Source: Rhizobiales bacterium CCH10-E5 (GTDB taxonomy: Bacteria; Pseudomonadota; Alphaproteobacteria; Rhizobiales; Beijerinckiaceae). Taken from it: a DNA stretch of 38,856 bases. The notes beneath the pieces are model-generated. The model was not told the DNA's origin, did no database searches, and saw only the letters and a program-made list of their open reading frames with translations. This document shows positions 31,549-38,856 of the stretch, piece by piece. The position numbers were made by a program, and so were the translations under genes. The stretch spans positions 1-38,856 of the forward strand of contig LSIG01000126.1 of the NCBI GenBank assembly GCA_001556125.1, given 5' to 3'. Each line of letters starts with the position of its first letter. The stretch's first letter is position 1.

Positions 31549-32775
31549 TCAGGCTTCGAGCTTCTTCATGACGATGGTGGCGTTGGTGCCGCCGAAACCG
31601 AAGGAATTCGAGAGCACGCAGCCGAGTCCGGCATTGTCGATGCGCTTGCGCACGATCGGCATGTCGGCGAAGGCTGGGTCGAGCTCGTCGATATGGGCGC
31701 TCTCGCAGATGAAGTCGTTGTTGAGCATCAGCAGCGAGTAGATCGCCTCCTGCACGCCGGTGGCGCCGAGCGAGTGGCCGGTCAGCGACTTGGTCGCGGA
31801 GATCGGCGGGCTCTTCTCGCCGGCGCCGAAGACCTCGCGGATCGCCTCGATCTCTTTGGCGTCGCCGACCGGGGTCGAGGTGCCGTGCGGGTTGATGTAG
31901 TCGACCTTCGCGTTGACGCCCTGCAGCGCCATCTTCATGCAGCGCACGGCGCCCTCGCCCGACGGCGCGACCATGTCGTAGCCGTCCGAGGTCGCACCAT
32001 AGCCGACGATCTCGCCATAAATCTTCGCGCCGCGCGCTTTCGCGTGCTCGAGTTCTTCCAGTACGACGACGCCGGCGCCGCCCGCGATGACGAAGCCGTC
32101 GCGGTTGAGGTCATAGGCGCGCGAGGCGCGCGAGGCGGTGTCGTTATAGTCGGTCGACATGGCGCCCATCGCGTCGAACAGGACGGAGAGCGTCCAGTCC
32201 AGCTCCTCGCAGCCGCCGGCGAAGACGACGTCCTGCTTGCCCCACTGGATCAGCTCATAGGCGTTGCCGATGCAGTGGTTGGAGGTCGCGCAGGCCGAGG
32301 AGATCGAATAATTGACGCCCTTGATCTTGAACCAGGTCGCCAGCGTGGCGGAGGCGGTCGACGACATGCCCTTGGGCACGGCGAAGGGACCGACCTTCTT
32401 GGAAGAGCCGCTTTCGCGCGCCTTGTCATAGGCGTCGATCAGGGCGCGGGTCGAGGGACCGCCGGAGCCCATGACGATGCCCGTGCGCTCGTGGCTGATC
32501 TCTTTCTCCTCGAGACCGGCGTCGGCGATGGCCTGCTCCATCGCGACCTGGTTCCAGGCCGAACCGCCGCCGTGGAAGCGCATGGCGCGGCGGTCGAGGA
32601 CGGTCGAGGGGTCGAGAGTCGGCACGCCGGCGACGCGGCTGCGGAAACCATGCTCCGCGAAATCCGGCATGAAGGAGATGCCGGATTTCGCCTCGTGCAG
32701 CGAGGCCAGCACTTCCTGCGTATTGTTGCCGATGGACGAGACGATGCCCATCCCGGTGACCACCACGCGTCTCAT
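31549..32775 (-). CDS. fabB: 3-oxoacyl-[acyl-carrier-protein] synthase I, FabB
   Basis: FabB condenses malonyl-ACP with cis-3-decenoyl-ACP and so commits carbon to unsaturated fatty acids. At 408 residues it has the normal length. The catalytic triad is C162 in [13 protein letters not shown]297 in [11 protein letters not shown] and H334 in [12 protein letters not shown]. The start at 32775 ([16 protein letters not shown]) follows CCGGAGATAGAGAGC. fabA lies 178 bases upstream in the same direction. That gap has no gene and could hold an extra promoter; I see only a weak TTGACG in it. Confidence 0.96.
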   Translation of the reverse strand: MRRVVVTGMGIVSSIGNNTQEVLASLHEAKSGISFMPDFAEHGFRSRVAGVPTLDPSTVLDRRAMRFHGGGSAWNQVAMEQAIADAGLEEKEISHERTGIVMGSGGPSTRALIDAYDKARESGSSKKVGPFAVPKGMSSTASATLATWFKIKGVNYSISSACATSNHCIGNAYELIQWGKQDVVFAGGCEELDWTLSVLFDAMGAMSTDYNDTASRASRAYDLNRDGFVIAGGAGVVVLEELEHAKARGAKIYGEIVGYGATSDGYDMVAPSGEGAVRCMKMALQGVNAKVDYINPHGTSTPVGDAKEIEAIREVFGAGEKSPPISATKSLTGHSLGATGVQEAIYSLLMLNNDFICESAHIDELDPAFADMPIVRKRIDNAGLGCVLSNSFGFGGTNATIVMKKLEA

Positions 32776-32953
32776 GCTCTCTATCTCCGGCTTTATCGCG
32801 CCTGTGCCGGACGGATCGGGGCCCGGCGCGCATTCGTCGATCCCGCGCACATGGACCGCGCGGCTGGCGCGCGCAAGGTCGCGGCGCGCTTTTCCCCCAA
32901 AGACGCTCCCGTCAATCACCGCGCCGGCGGGGTGACCAGCGCGATCGGGAAGT

Positions 32954-33466
32954 TCAGGCCGCCTCGGGCTTGAACAGGCCGACGCGCATGTCGCTGACCG
33001 TGTAGATGCGCTTGCCGTCGGCCTCCAGCCAGCCATCGGCGATGCCGAGCACGAGCTTGGACTTGAACACGCGCTTGAAATCGACGCCGTAGACGACCTG
33101 CTTGACGGATGGCAGAACCTGGTCGGCGAACTTGACCTCGCCGACGCCGAGCGCCCGCCCGCGGCCGGGCAGACCGAGCCAGCCGAGGAAGAAGCCCGTA
33201 AGCTGCCAGAGCGCGTCGAGGCCGAGGCAGCCCGGCATCACCGGATCGCCCTTGAAATGGCAATCGAAGAACCAGAGGTCCGGCTTGATGTCGAACTCGG
33301 CCCGGACGAGGCCCTTGCCGTGCTCGCCGCCTTCTTCCGAGATCTGGGTGATGCGGTCGAACATCAGCATGGGCGGCAGCGGCAGTTGCGCATTGCCCGG
33401 CCCGAACAGCTCCCCACGGCCACAGGCGAGGATCTCCTCGTAGCTGAAAGACGATTGCCGCTGCAT
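32954..33466 (-). CDS. fabA: 3-hydroxydecanoyl-[acyl-carrier-protein] dehydratase/isomerase, FabA
   Basis: FabA dehydrates 3-hydroxydecanoyl-ACP and isomerises the product to cis-3-decenoyl-ACP, the branch point to unsaturated lipids. At 170 residues it has the standard length. The active site is H70 in [14 protein letters not shown] and D84 in [13 protein letters not shown], the same numbering as E. coli. The ATG at 33466 begins the conserved [13 protein letters not shown]; the frame stays open for 170 codons upstream but that part has no similarity to FabA. It is divergent from irr across 210 bases. Confidence 0.96.
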   Translation of the reverse strand: MQRQSSFSYEEILACGRGELFGPGNAQLPLPPMLMFDRITQISEEGGEHGKGLVRAEFDIKPDLWFFDCHFKGDPVMPGCLGLDALWQLTGFFLGWLGLPGRGRALGVGEVKFADQVLPSVKQVVYGVDFKRVFKSKLVLGIADGWLEADGKRIYTVSDMRVGLFKPEAA

Positions 33467-33676
33467 ATCCCGTGTCGCTCCATACCGGCCGCCTCCGGGC
33501 GACCCTCCGTCCGTGCCTAACACGCCGTCGCGCCCAAACGAAAGGGCGGATGGATCGCGCGCCCCAGCCGCCCCTCCGGCGTGGAGTGCTTGCGAGCCCG
33601 GCCACGAAAGCTTACATCCATTCTCAACAAGCAGGTGGACGGTCGTGCCGCCTTCGAGGGAGCTTCGCCGGCAGCG

Positions 33677-34150
33677 ATGAGCGATCTGATTTCCCAGGAT
33701 GCGGGCTATGGGTCGAGCGTTCGGAAGGGCTGCCCGTTTCATGATATCCGCCAGCGGCTGCGCCGGGTCGGCCTGCGGCCGACCCGGCAGCGCGTTTCGC
33801 TGGGCTGGGTCCTGTTCGCCCGGGGCGACCGGCACATCAGTGCCGAGATGCTCTACGAAGAGGCGATGAAGGAGAAGATCCCCGTCTCGCTGGCGACGAT
33901 CTACAACACGCTCCACCAGTTCACCCAGGCCGGGCTGCTGCGCGAACTGGCGATCGACGGCGCCAAGACCTTCTTTGACACCGACAGCAGCGAGCATCAT
34001 CACTTCGTCGTGGATGGCGAGAACACCGTCATCGACATCCCGGCCGAGGCGGTCGACGTCGCGGCCCTGCCGGAGCCGCCGGCGGGCTACGAGATCGCGC
34101 GTGTCGACGTGGTCGTGCGCCTGCGCAAGATCGAGGCGGCCGAGGGCTGA
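33677..34150 (+). CDS. irr: Iron response regulator Irr (Fur superfamily) with heme regulatory motif
   Basis: Irr is the global iron regulator of many alphaproteobacteria; it senses heme status rather than iron directly. The 157-residue protein has a Cys-Pro heme regulatory motif at C19-P20 (RKGCPFHDI), like the one that makes Bradyrhizobium Irr unstable with heme. A Fur-type winged helix follows ([16 protein letters not shown], then [11 protein letters not shown] and [21 protein letters not shown]). A histidine cluster lies at 107-109 (SEHHHFV), the second heme site. The start at 33677 (MSDLISQD) matches known Irr N termini. No clear ICE box is visible in 33467-33676. The irr-fabA linkage is conserved in related bacteria. 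Confidence 0.94.
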   Translation: MSDLISQDAGYGSSVRKGCPFHDIRQRLRRVGLRPTRQRVSLGWVLFARGDRHISAEMLYEEAMKEKIPVSLATIYNTLHQFTQAGLLRELAIDGAKTFFDTDSSEHHHFVVDGENTVIDIPAEAVDVAALPEPPAGYEIARVDVVVRLRKIEAAEG

Positions 34151-34163
34151 GGCCCCCCGCCGC

Positions 34164-34697
34164 TCAGTCGACCTTTTCGTTGGGATAGACGCCCCAGAGA
34201 CGGTCCTGGCGCAGATAGCCCTGTGTGTCGCCGACGCTGATCCGGCACCAGCTGCCCGCGCAGGACAGGACGTTGGCGATTACGCCCGATTCCAATCGCG
34301 CCACCACCGCCGCATTCTCCTCGGCCTCGCGCCGCAGCGGGAAGGTCTCGCCCTTGGTCTTGGACCATGGCGCGACGAGGGCCGTGCGGCGGCCCGAGAG
34401 CAGGCTGTGCAACACCCAGCCTTCCGAGCCGTCCGCATCGCGCACGCGCCGCCAGGTCTCGAATTCCGCGACGATCTCGACCGGCAGCCCGGCACGCTGA
34501 TAGACCCAGCGGGTGCGGTGTTCCTTCGAGGGGCCCTCACGGAGATTGACCCGGTCGGTCTTGAGGCTGACATAGCGCGGCACCGGCAGGCCTGTGACCG
34601 ACCCCGCCTGCATGTCCTGGGCGTTCGCCAGAGGGGCCGCCGCCATTGCCGCCAGCAAGACCAGCCCCGCCAGAACGCTCCGCCTCGCCGCCGCCAT
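34164..34697 (-). CDS. Secreted SH3-domain protein
   Basis: A 177-residue exported protein. A signal peptide of about 28 residues ends in PLANAQ. Two bacterial SH3-like segments follow: [43 protein letters not shown] (key parts NLREGPS and [12 protein letters not shown]), and [36 protein letters not shown] (key parts GVIANV and [16 protein letters not shown]). A pair of cysteines may form a disulfide. Such domains usually bind peptidoglycan peptides; the role is otherwise unknown. The ATG at 34697 has GGAGACAGGACGG upstream. It converges with irr, 13 bases from its stop, and is divergent from the 2-hydroxyacid dehydrogenase. Confidence 0.85.
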   Translation of the reverse strand: MAAARRSVLAGLVLLAAMAAAPLANAQDMQAGSVTGLPVPRYVSLKTDRVNLREGPSKEHRTRWVYQRAGLPVEIVAEFETWRRVRDADGSEGWVLHSLLSGRRTALVAPWSKTKGETFPLRREAEENAAVVARLESGVIANVLSCAGSWCRISVGDTQGYLRQDRLWGVYPNEKVD

Positions 34698-34895
34698 CCG
34701 TCCTGTCTCCATCCATTCGCCGGGCCTTGGGCCGGGGGACCCCCGGCGAAGGGTCATGTTGTCATCCGCCGTCACGCCACTTAGAGAACGGGCGAAGCCG
34801 AGCGTTCCGCCGCCTCATTCCTGAAGCCCCGCGGTTAATGGGGGGTTGAGGCCAAAAGGCGGCGGGAGACTGCGGCAGCGGAGGAGGAGGCGTCC

Positions 34896-35891
34896 ATGTC
34901 GAAGAAGAAGCCGCTCGTCGTCGTCACCCGCAAGCTGCCCGCCGTGGTGGAAACGCGGATGCGCGAACTCTTCGACGCGCGCCTCAACATCGACGACACG
35001 CCGATGTCGCAGGCCGCCCTGGTCGAGGCGGTGAAGACGGCCGACGTCCTGGTGCCGACCGTGACCGACCGGATCGACGCGAAGATCATCGCGCAGGCCG
35101 GCGACCAGTTGCGGCTGATCGCCAATTTCGGCAACGGCGTCGACAATATTGACGTCGCCAGCGCGGTCCAGCGCGGCATCACCGTGACGAACACGCCCGG
35201 CGTCCTGACCGACGACACCGCCGACATGACGATCGCCCTGATCCTCGCCGTCGCGCGGCGCATCGCCGAGGGTGCGCGCGTCATCCCCGACGACGACTGG
35301 GCCGGCTGGTCGCCGACCTGGATGCTGGGGCGGCGCATCACGGGCAAGCGACTCGGCATCGTCGGCATGGGCCGGATCGGCCAGGCCGTCGCGCGGCGCG
35401 CGGCCGCCTTCGGGCTCTCGATCCACTATCACAACCGCCGCAGGCTGGATTCCCGCATCGAGGAGAAGCTCGATGCGACCTATTGGGATTCGCTCGACCA
35501 GATGCTGGCGCGCATGGACATCGTTTCGGTGAACTGCCCGCATACGCCGGCAACCTATCACCTGCTGTCGGCCCGCCGGCTCAAGCTGCTGAAGCCGGAC
35601 GCGATCCTGGTCAACACGGCCCGCGGCGAAATCGTCGACGAGACGGCGCTGGCGCGGATGCTGGAGGCGGGCGAACTGGCCGGGGCCGGTCTCGACGTCT
35701 ATGAGAGCGAGCCGGCCGTCAATCCGCGGCTGCTGAAGCTCGCCCGCCAGCACCGCGTCGTGGTGCTGCCGCATATGGGCTCCGCGACCCATGAAGGCCG
35801 CGCCGACATGGGCGAGAAGGTCATCGTCAACATCAAGACCTTCATGGACGGCCACAAGCCGCCGGACCGCGTGCTGCCCAGCATGCTCTGA
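34896..35891 (+). CDS. D-2-hydroxyacid dehydrogenase (glyoxylate/hydroxypyruvate reductase type)
   Basis: A 331-residue NAD(P)-dependent enzyme. The dinucleotide motif is VGMGRIGQAVARRA, and the catalytic residues are R243 in NTARGEIVDE, E272 in DVYESEP and H293 in LPHMGSAT. NFGNGVDNIDV and NTPGVLTDDTADMTIALIL are also typical. It interconverts 2-oxoacids such as glyoxylate or hydroxypyruvate with D-hydroxyacids. GyaR/GhrB-like D-glycerate dehydrogenase is the best guess. The ATG at 34896 has GGAGGAGGAGG upstream, a very strong ribosome site. It is a single gene, with the HAD gene convergent 18 bases away. Confidence 0.92.
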   Translation: MSKKKPLVVVTRKLPAVVETRMRELFDARLNIDDTPMSQAALVEAVKTADVLVPTVTDRIDAKIIAQAGDQLRLIANFGNGVDNIDVASAVQRGITVTNTPGVLTDDTADMTIALILAVARRIAEGARVIPDDDWAGWSPTWMLGRRITGKRLGIVGMGRIGQAVARRAAAFGLSIHYHNRRRLDSRIEEKLDATYWDSLDQMLARMDIVSVNCPHTPATYHLLSARRLKLLKPDAILVNTARGEIVDETALARMLEAGELAGAGLDVYESEPAVNPRLLKLARQHRVVVLPHMGSATHEGRADMGEKVIVNIKTFMDGHKPPDRVLPSML

Positions 35892-35909
35892 CGGCGGCAG
35901 CCGGGCTGC

Positions 35910-36575
35910 TCAGGCGCGCAGCCCCGCCACCAGCCGAGGCCATTGCGTGAAATCGTCGATCACGGCGAGGGCGCCGGCTTCGGCCAGGCGCCGGGCGCTG
36001 CGCGCCTTGTCATGGGCGACGCCAGTGAAGCCGACGACGCGCATGCCCGCCGCCAGCGCGGCCCGGACGCCCGGCACCGAATCCTCGATCACCAGACAGG
36101 CCTCCGGCGCCGCCGCCATGCTCGCCGCGGCGTGCAAGAACACGTCGGGATGCGGCTTGCCGCGTGCCACCTGCGAGGCCGAGAAAATGTGCGGATCGAA
36201 CAGGTCGATCAGCCCGGTGATGGCGAGGTTGCGCCGCAGCGGCGCGAGACTGGTCGAGGAGGCGACGCAGCGACGGCCGCCGATGGCCGTCACGGCCTCG
36301 CGCACGCCGGGCAGCGCGCGCAGTTCGCTCTCGAGCCGCAGCGCCACCGCATCCTCGATCGTCTGTTCGAAGTCAGCGGGGAGCGGGCGACCATGCGCCG
36401 CCTCGATGATCTTGATGCCCTCGGACCAGGGGATGCCGACGATGCTGTCGACATAGTGGTCAAGCGTCCAGCTGGTCAGGCCGAGCGCATGGCAGGCCGC
36501 GAGGCTGACCTCCCCATAGAGCGTCTCGGTGTCGATCAGCGTGCCGTCGCAGTCGTAGATGACGAGATCGGGCAT
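35910..36575 (-). CDS. HAD-superfamily phosphatase (beta-phosphoglucomutase/GS1-like)
   Basis: A 221-residue phosphohydrolase. Motif I is VIYDCDGTLIDTE with nucleophile D8 and acid/base D10; motif II is CVASSTS; motif III Lys is in ARGKPHPDVFLHAA; motif IV is CLVIEDSVPGV. The four-helix cap domain lies between motifs I and II. Small sugar or glycolate phosphates are the usual substrates; phosphoglycolate would make sense beside the hydroxyacid dehydrogenase but is not shown. The ATG at 36575 is chosen; a GTG at 36602 overlaps the stop of the upstream gene as GTGA and is a real alternative. It is co-transcribed with the NDUFA9-like gene. Confidence 0.9.
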   Translation of the reverse strand: MPDLVIYDCDGTLIDTETLYGEVSLAACHALGLTSWTLDHYVDSIVGIPWSEGIKIIEAAHGRPLPADFEQTIEDAVALRLESELRALPGVREAVTAIGGRRCVASSTSLAPLRRNLAITGLIDLFDPHIFSASQVARGKPHPDVFLHAAASMAAAPEACLVIEDSVPGVRAALAAGMRVVGFTGVAHDKARSARRLAEAGALAVIDDFTQWPRLVAGLRA

Positions 36576-36598
36576 GCCGGTCGTCCGGCCGGCGCCGC

Positions 36599-37609
36599 TC
36601 ACTCGGCCCGCGCCGTGTCGAACTGCCCGGTCTTGCGGAAGCGCCAGAGATAGGAGGGAACGATCGCCTCGACCGAGACGGGCGCGATGCCGAGCCCCTC
36701 GAAGCTGCGCCCCTCGGCGACGGCAGCCGCCGAGACGACATTGTCGCTCTCCAGCAGCGTCACCTGATCGCGGGTCAGCTTGATCGCATCCGGAAGCAGG
36801 CCGAGCGTCAGCGTGTCGAGGATTTCGAAGACGCCAGCCTGGATGCGGGCGAGCGGGAAGGGAAGCGGCAGCAGCAGGCGCTTCCGGTCAGTGACTTCGC
36901 AGATATAGGCCAGGAGTTCGCGGAAGCTCTTCTCCTCCGGCCCCCCGAGTTCGTAGATCCGACCACCGGTCACGACACCATCGACGCCGCGCGCCACGGC
37001 CTCGGCGACGTCGCCGACGAAGACGGGCTGGAAGCGGGTGTCGCCGCCGCCGACGAGGGGCAGCGCCGGGAGCATCCGAGCCAGCGCGGCGAAGCGATTG
37101 AAGAACCCGTCTTCCGGACCGAAGACAATCGAGGGCCGCAGGATCACGGCGCCCGGCACCGCCGCCAGCACCGCGGCCTCGCCTTCGGCCTTGCTGCGGG
37201 CATAGAGCGACTTGGAGCCCGCTTCAGCGCCAATTGCCGAGACATGAACCAGCCGGGCGATGCCGGCCGCCGCGCAGGCCTGCGCGATCACCCGGGCGCC
37301 GTTCGCCTGGACCGCGGCGAAGTTCTGGCGGCCGCCTTCCTGAAGGATGCCGACGAGATTGACGACGGCGGATGCCCCCTTCACCGCTGCGGCGACGGAG
37401 TCCGGATAGCGCAGATTGGCCTGGACCGCGTGAATCTGACCGACCATGCCGAGCGGTTGCAGGAATCCCGCGAGATCCGGCCGCCGCACCGCGACGCGGA
37501 CGCGATAGCCGCGCTTGACCAGCGCGCGCACGACATGGCGGCCGACGAAGCCGGAGCCCCCGAAGACCGTCACGAGTTGCTGGCTCGGAAGGGATAGATC
37601 GTTCGCCAT
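36599..37609 (-). CDS. NDUFA9-like atypical SDR (complex I accessory-like)
   Basis: A 336-residue atypical short-chain dehydrogenase. VTVFGGSGFVGRHVVRALVKRGYRVRVAVR (key part GGSGFVGRH) is the NAD(P) loop. VVNLVGILQEGGRQNF, SKSLYARSKAEGE and ILRPSIVFGPEDGFFNRFA are typical of the complex I NDUFA9-subunit family found in alphaproteobacteria and mitochondria. The C-terminal half lacks clear catalytic features beyond the YxxxK-like YARSK. In mitochondria NDUFA9 binds NADPH and stabilises complex I; the bacterial protein has no proven role and no nuo genes are near. It leads a two-gene transcript with the HAD phosphatase. Confidence 0.88.
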   Translation of the reverse strand: MANDLSLPSQQLVTVFGGSGFVGRHVVRALVKRGYRVRVAVRRPDLAGFLQPLGMVGQIHAVQANLRYPDSVAAAVKGASAVVNLVGILQEGGRQNFAAVQANGARVIAQACAAAGIARLVHVSAIGAEAGSKSLYARSKAEGEAAVLAAVPGAVILRPSIVFGPEDGFFNRFAALARMLPALPLVGGGDTRFQPVFVGDVAEAVARGVDGVVTGGRIYELGGPEEKSFRELLAYICEVTDRKRLLLPLPFPLARIQAGVFEILDTLTLGLLPDAIKLTRDQVTLLESDNVVSAAAVAEGRSFEGLGIAPVSVEAIVPSYLWRFRKTGQFDTARAE

Positions 37610-37813
37610 CGTCGGCTGGCCTCATGCGCGCGGAGTTGCATGGCTCCTAATGCATTTCACCCCCGTCTGGAAAGGTGCTTGCGCGGCGGACCGGTGTCGC
37701 CGGGGAAGATGGCGAATTGCCGCCGCATCAGGCAGCGCCGCCCGCAATTGAGGCATTCACACGCACGACAACAGCCCGTTAAGGCTGATGTTCTTGCGAA
37801 ATTTTGCCTGTAC

Positions 37814-37828
37814 TTAACCTGCCCTTCA
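37814..37828 (+). promoter_or_regulatory. CtrA-like site upstream of the membrane chemoreceptor gene
   Basis: TTAA (37814-37817), seven bases, TTCA (37825-37828): seven of eight consensus positions of TTAA-N7-TTAA, 55 bases before the start at 37883. The 273-base gap 37610-37882 contains no gene. It becomes AT-rich from about 37780, as expected for a promoter. Confidence 0.35.
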
Positions 37829-37882
37829 ATTTTCAGCCGTAAACTGCGCAACATCTTCCCAAGCGTCAGGTCGAGGTTGGTC

Positions 37883-38856
37883 GTGGCATCCATTCGCAAC
37901 AAGATTCTCGGTCTGATCGGCATCGTCGCAGCCGGCGCCGCCATCGCCCTCGTCTTCGCGCTGGTCGCGCTGTCGGGCATCGAAGGCATGGGGCAGCGGG
38001 TCTCGCGCCAGAACGACGTCGCGCTCGCGACCGAGCGGCTCAATGTCGCGGTCAACCAGCTCAGCGAGGATTCGCGTCTGGCTTACATGTCGCGCAACCC
38101 CAACGAAGCGAAGAACGCCGCCGCTGCGATCGAGAAGGGACTCACCCAGCTCAACGAGCGGCTGCGGCTGTTCACCGCGATCGTCCCCGCCGATGAAAAG
38201 GGGCGGGCCGACAAGATCGCGCAGCTGGTCGCCGAATTCGCCGGGATCCGCGCCGAGACGGCCAAGCTCGCGCAGGAGGTTTCGGGCCGGGCCGCCGATG
38301 CCTGGGGCAACAGCGAGGCGAGCCGTCGCAATCGAACGGCCCTGATCGAGGAACTCGCCGGTTTCAGCCGGCTGAACGAGCAGGCCGGCGATGCCATCGA
38401 GGCGGAATCCTCCGCCTATGGCGCCCGCATGCGGGTTCTGATCCCGCTGACGCTGCTGGTCCTTCTGGGCATTTCGGTCGCGGCGGCCATCGCCTTGTCG
38501 CGACGCGCCATCGTCAAGCCGCTGCTCGATCTTGGCGCCGTGATGGATCGGCTGATCGCCGGCGACACCGCCATCGACGTTCCGCATGCGCAGCGGCGCG
38601 ACGAGATCGGCGCCATGGCGCGCTCCGTCGCCGTGCTGCGCGAAACCAGCGAGAAGGTCGCAGTCCTGCAGCAGCAGGAGCAAGCCGCCGCTGCGGCCCG
38701 CCTTGCACGGGCGCAGTCGATGGAGGCGGTTGTGTCCGATGTCGGCGAGGTCGTGGCGGCGGCTGCGGCGGGCGATTTCTCGGCGCGGCTGCAGATCGAC
38801 GAGGCCGACGCGCAGATGCAGAAGCTCGTCGCCGGCATCAACGAGATCAATGCGGT
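37883..38856 (+). CDS. Membrane methyl-accepting chemotaxis protein, N-terminal part
   Basis: The gene runs off the window; 324 codons are visible. It starts at GTG 37883 (VASIRNKILGLIG, first residue Met), preceded by GTCGAGGTTGG. Residues 9-32 form a membrane helix, about 33-184 a periplasmic helical sensor domain (four-helix-bundle type, rich in RLNVAVNQLSED and LNERLRLFTAIV), about 185-207 the second helix. A HAMP domain follows (RAIVKPLLDLGAVMDRL, DEIGAMARSVAVLRE). The start of the methylation helices is seen at the right edge with repeated AAAAGDFSARL-like HAMP/DHp segments. The signalling tip lies beyond the window, so the MCP assignment rests on topology plus HAMP; a histidine kinase is less likely but not excluded. 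Confidence 0.8.
   Translation, partial: MASIRNKILGLIGIVAAGAAIALVFALVALSGIEGMGQRVSRQNDVALATERLNVAVNQLSEDSRLAYMSRNPNEAKNAAAAIEKGLTQLNERLRLFTAIVPADEKGRADKIAQLVAEFAGIRAETAKLAQEVSGRAADAWGNSEASRRNRTALIEELAGFSRLNEQAGDAIEAESSAYGARMRVLIPLTLLVLLGISVAAAIALSRRAIVKPLLDLGAVMDRLIAGDTAIDVPHAQRRDEIGAMARSVAVLRETSEKVAVLQQQEQAAAAARLARAQSMEAVVSDVGEVVAAAAAGDFSARLQIDEADAQMQKLVAGINEINA

Noticed and set aside
33600..33660. ICE box for Irr in the irr/fabA gap
   Set aside because: An ATTCTCAA stretch is present, but the inverted TTTAGAA-like partner is missing.
33467..34003. N-terminal extension of fabA to 34003
   Set aside because: The extension lies opposite irr, has no FabA features, and FabA from 33466 has exactly the standard 170 residues.
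1..38856. CRISPR array, rRNA, tRNA, prophage or integrative element
   Set aside because: No spaced direct repeats, RNA gene signatures, integrase, phage structural genes or conjugation genes could be seen. Only the IS fragment at the left edge and two vapBC pairs are mobile-type features.

Overview
This is 38.9 kb of high-G+C alphaproteobacterial chromosome. It most resembles Hyphomicrobiales (Bosea-like or Methylobacterium-like). The basis is the irr-fabA-fabB-fabI neighbourhood, an Irr regulator with a Cys-Pro heme motif, the rpsA/sppA/ihfB/lapA cluster, a Tim44-like (TimA-type) protein, and small proteins of the DUF3309/DUF3303/DUF2798 type. Genus is inferred from gene content only. Most of the window is core genome. 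I see no prophage, CRISPR array, rRNA or tRNA. The left edge appears to lie inside an IS5-like element that cuts an ABC-transporter substrate-binding gene, which is a common place for a contig to end.

Layout. 1-0.5 kb: IS end and broken ssuA-like gene (-). 0.7-4.9 kb (+): glnD (nitrogen sensing), grpE (chaperone), and a TRIC-family channel gene broken by a perfect 28-bp fold-back inverted repeat. 4.9-7.5 kb (-): alkB, dapB, Tim44-like protein. 7.7-10.5 kb: small secreted and membrane proteins, an amidase, and DUF2798/DUF2306 membrane proteins flanking a 19-bp palindrome. 10.6-14.1 kb: an extensin-like lipoprotein facing the murein endopeptidase mepA, a Bug-type binding protein, and a DUF3309-like peptide. 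14.1-20.3 kb (-): rpsA, an Hsp70-like protein, sppA, ihfB, lapA and an ornithine cyclodeaminase homologue. 20.3-21.7 kb: a vapBC pair divergent from a sulfite-oxidase-like enzyme whose mRNA may be leaderless. 21.7-25.5 kb: a soluble double-PAS chemoreceptor ending in a CheR-tether-like pentapeptide, then lemA and an M48 protease. 25.5-29.4 kb: a DsbA-fold isomerase, argG, a divergent hxlR/qorB-like pair with a clear operator candidate, and a small secreted protein. 29.4-33.5 kb (-): fabA, fabB, DUF3303, a second vapBC, fabI, DUF2188. 33.7-37.6 kb: irr, an SH3 protein, a 2-hydroxyacid dehydrogenase, a HAD phosphatase and an NDUFA9-like protein. 37.9 kb to the end: the start of a membrane chemoreceptor.

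How the parts connect. FabA, FabB and FabI make unsaturated fatty acids and sit beside the iron/heme regulator Irr. A toxin-antitoxin pair lies between the fabB and fabI genes with its own promoter and paired operators. Both chemoreceptor promoters carry a near match to the CtrA site. Several convergent gene pairs end in compact hairpins that include the stop codons.

I did not find one large novel system. The strongest unusual signals are the fold-back palindrome in the TRIC gene, the vapBC embedded in the essential fatty-acid cluster, the hxlR/qorB dyad, the orphan 19-bp palindrome, and several small proteins and RNA-level control candidates.
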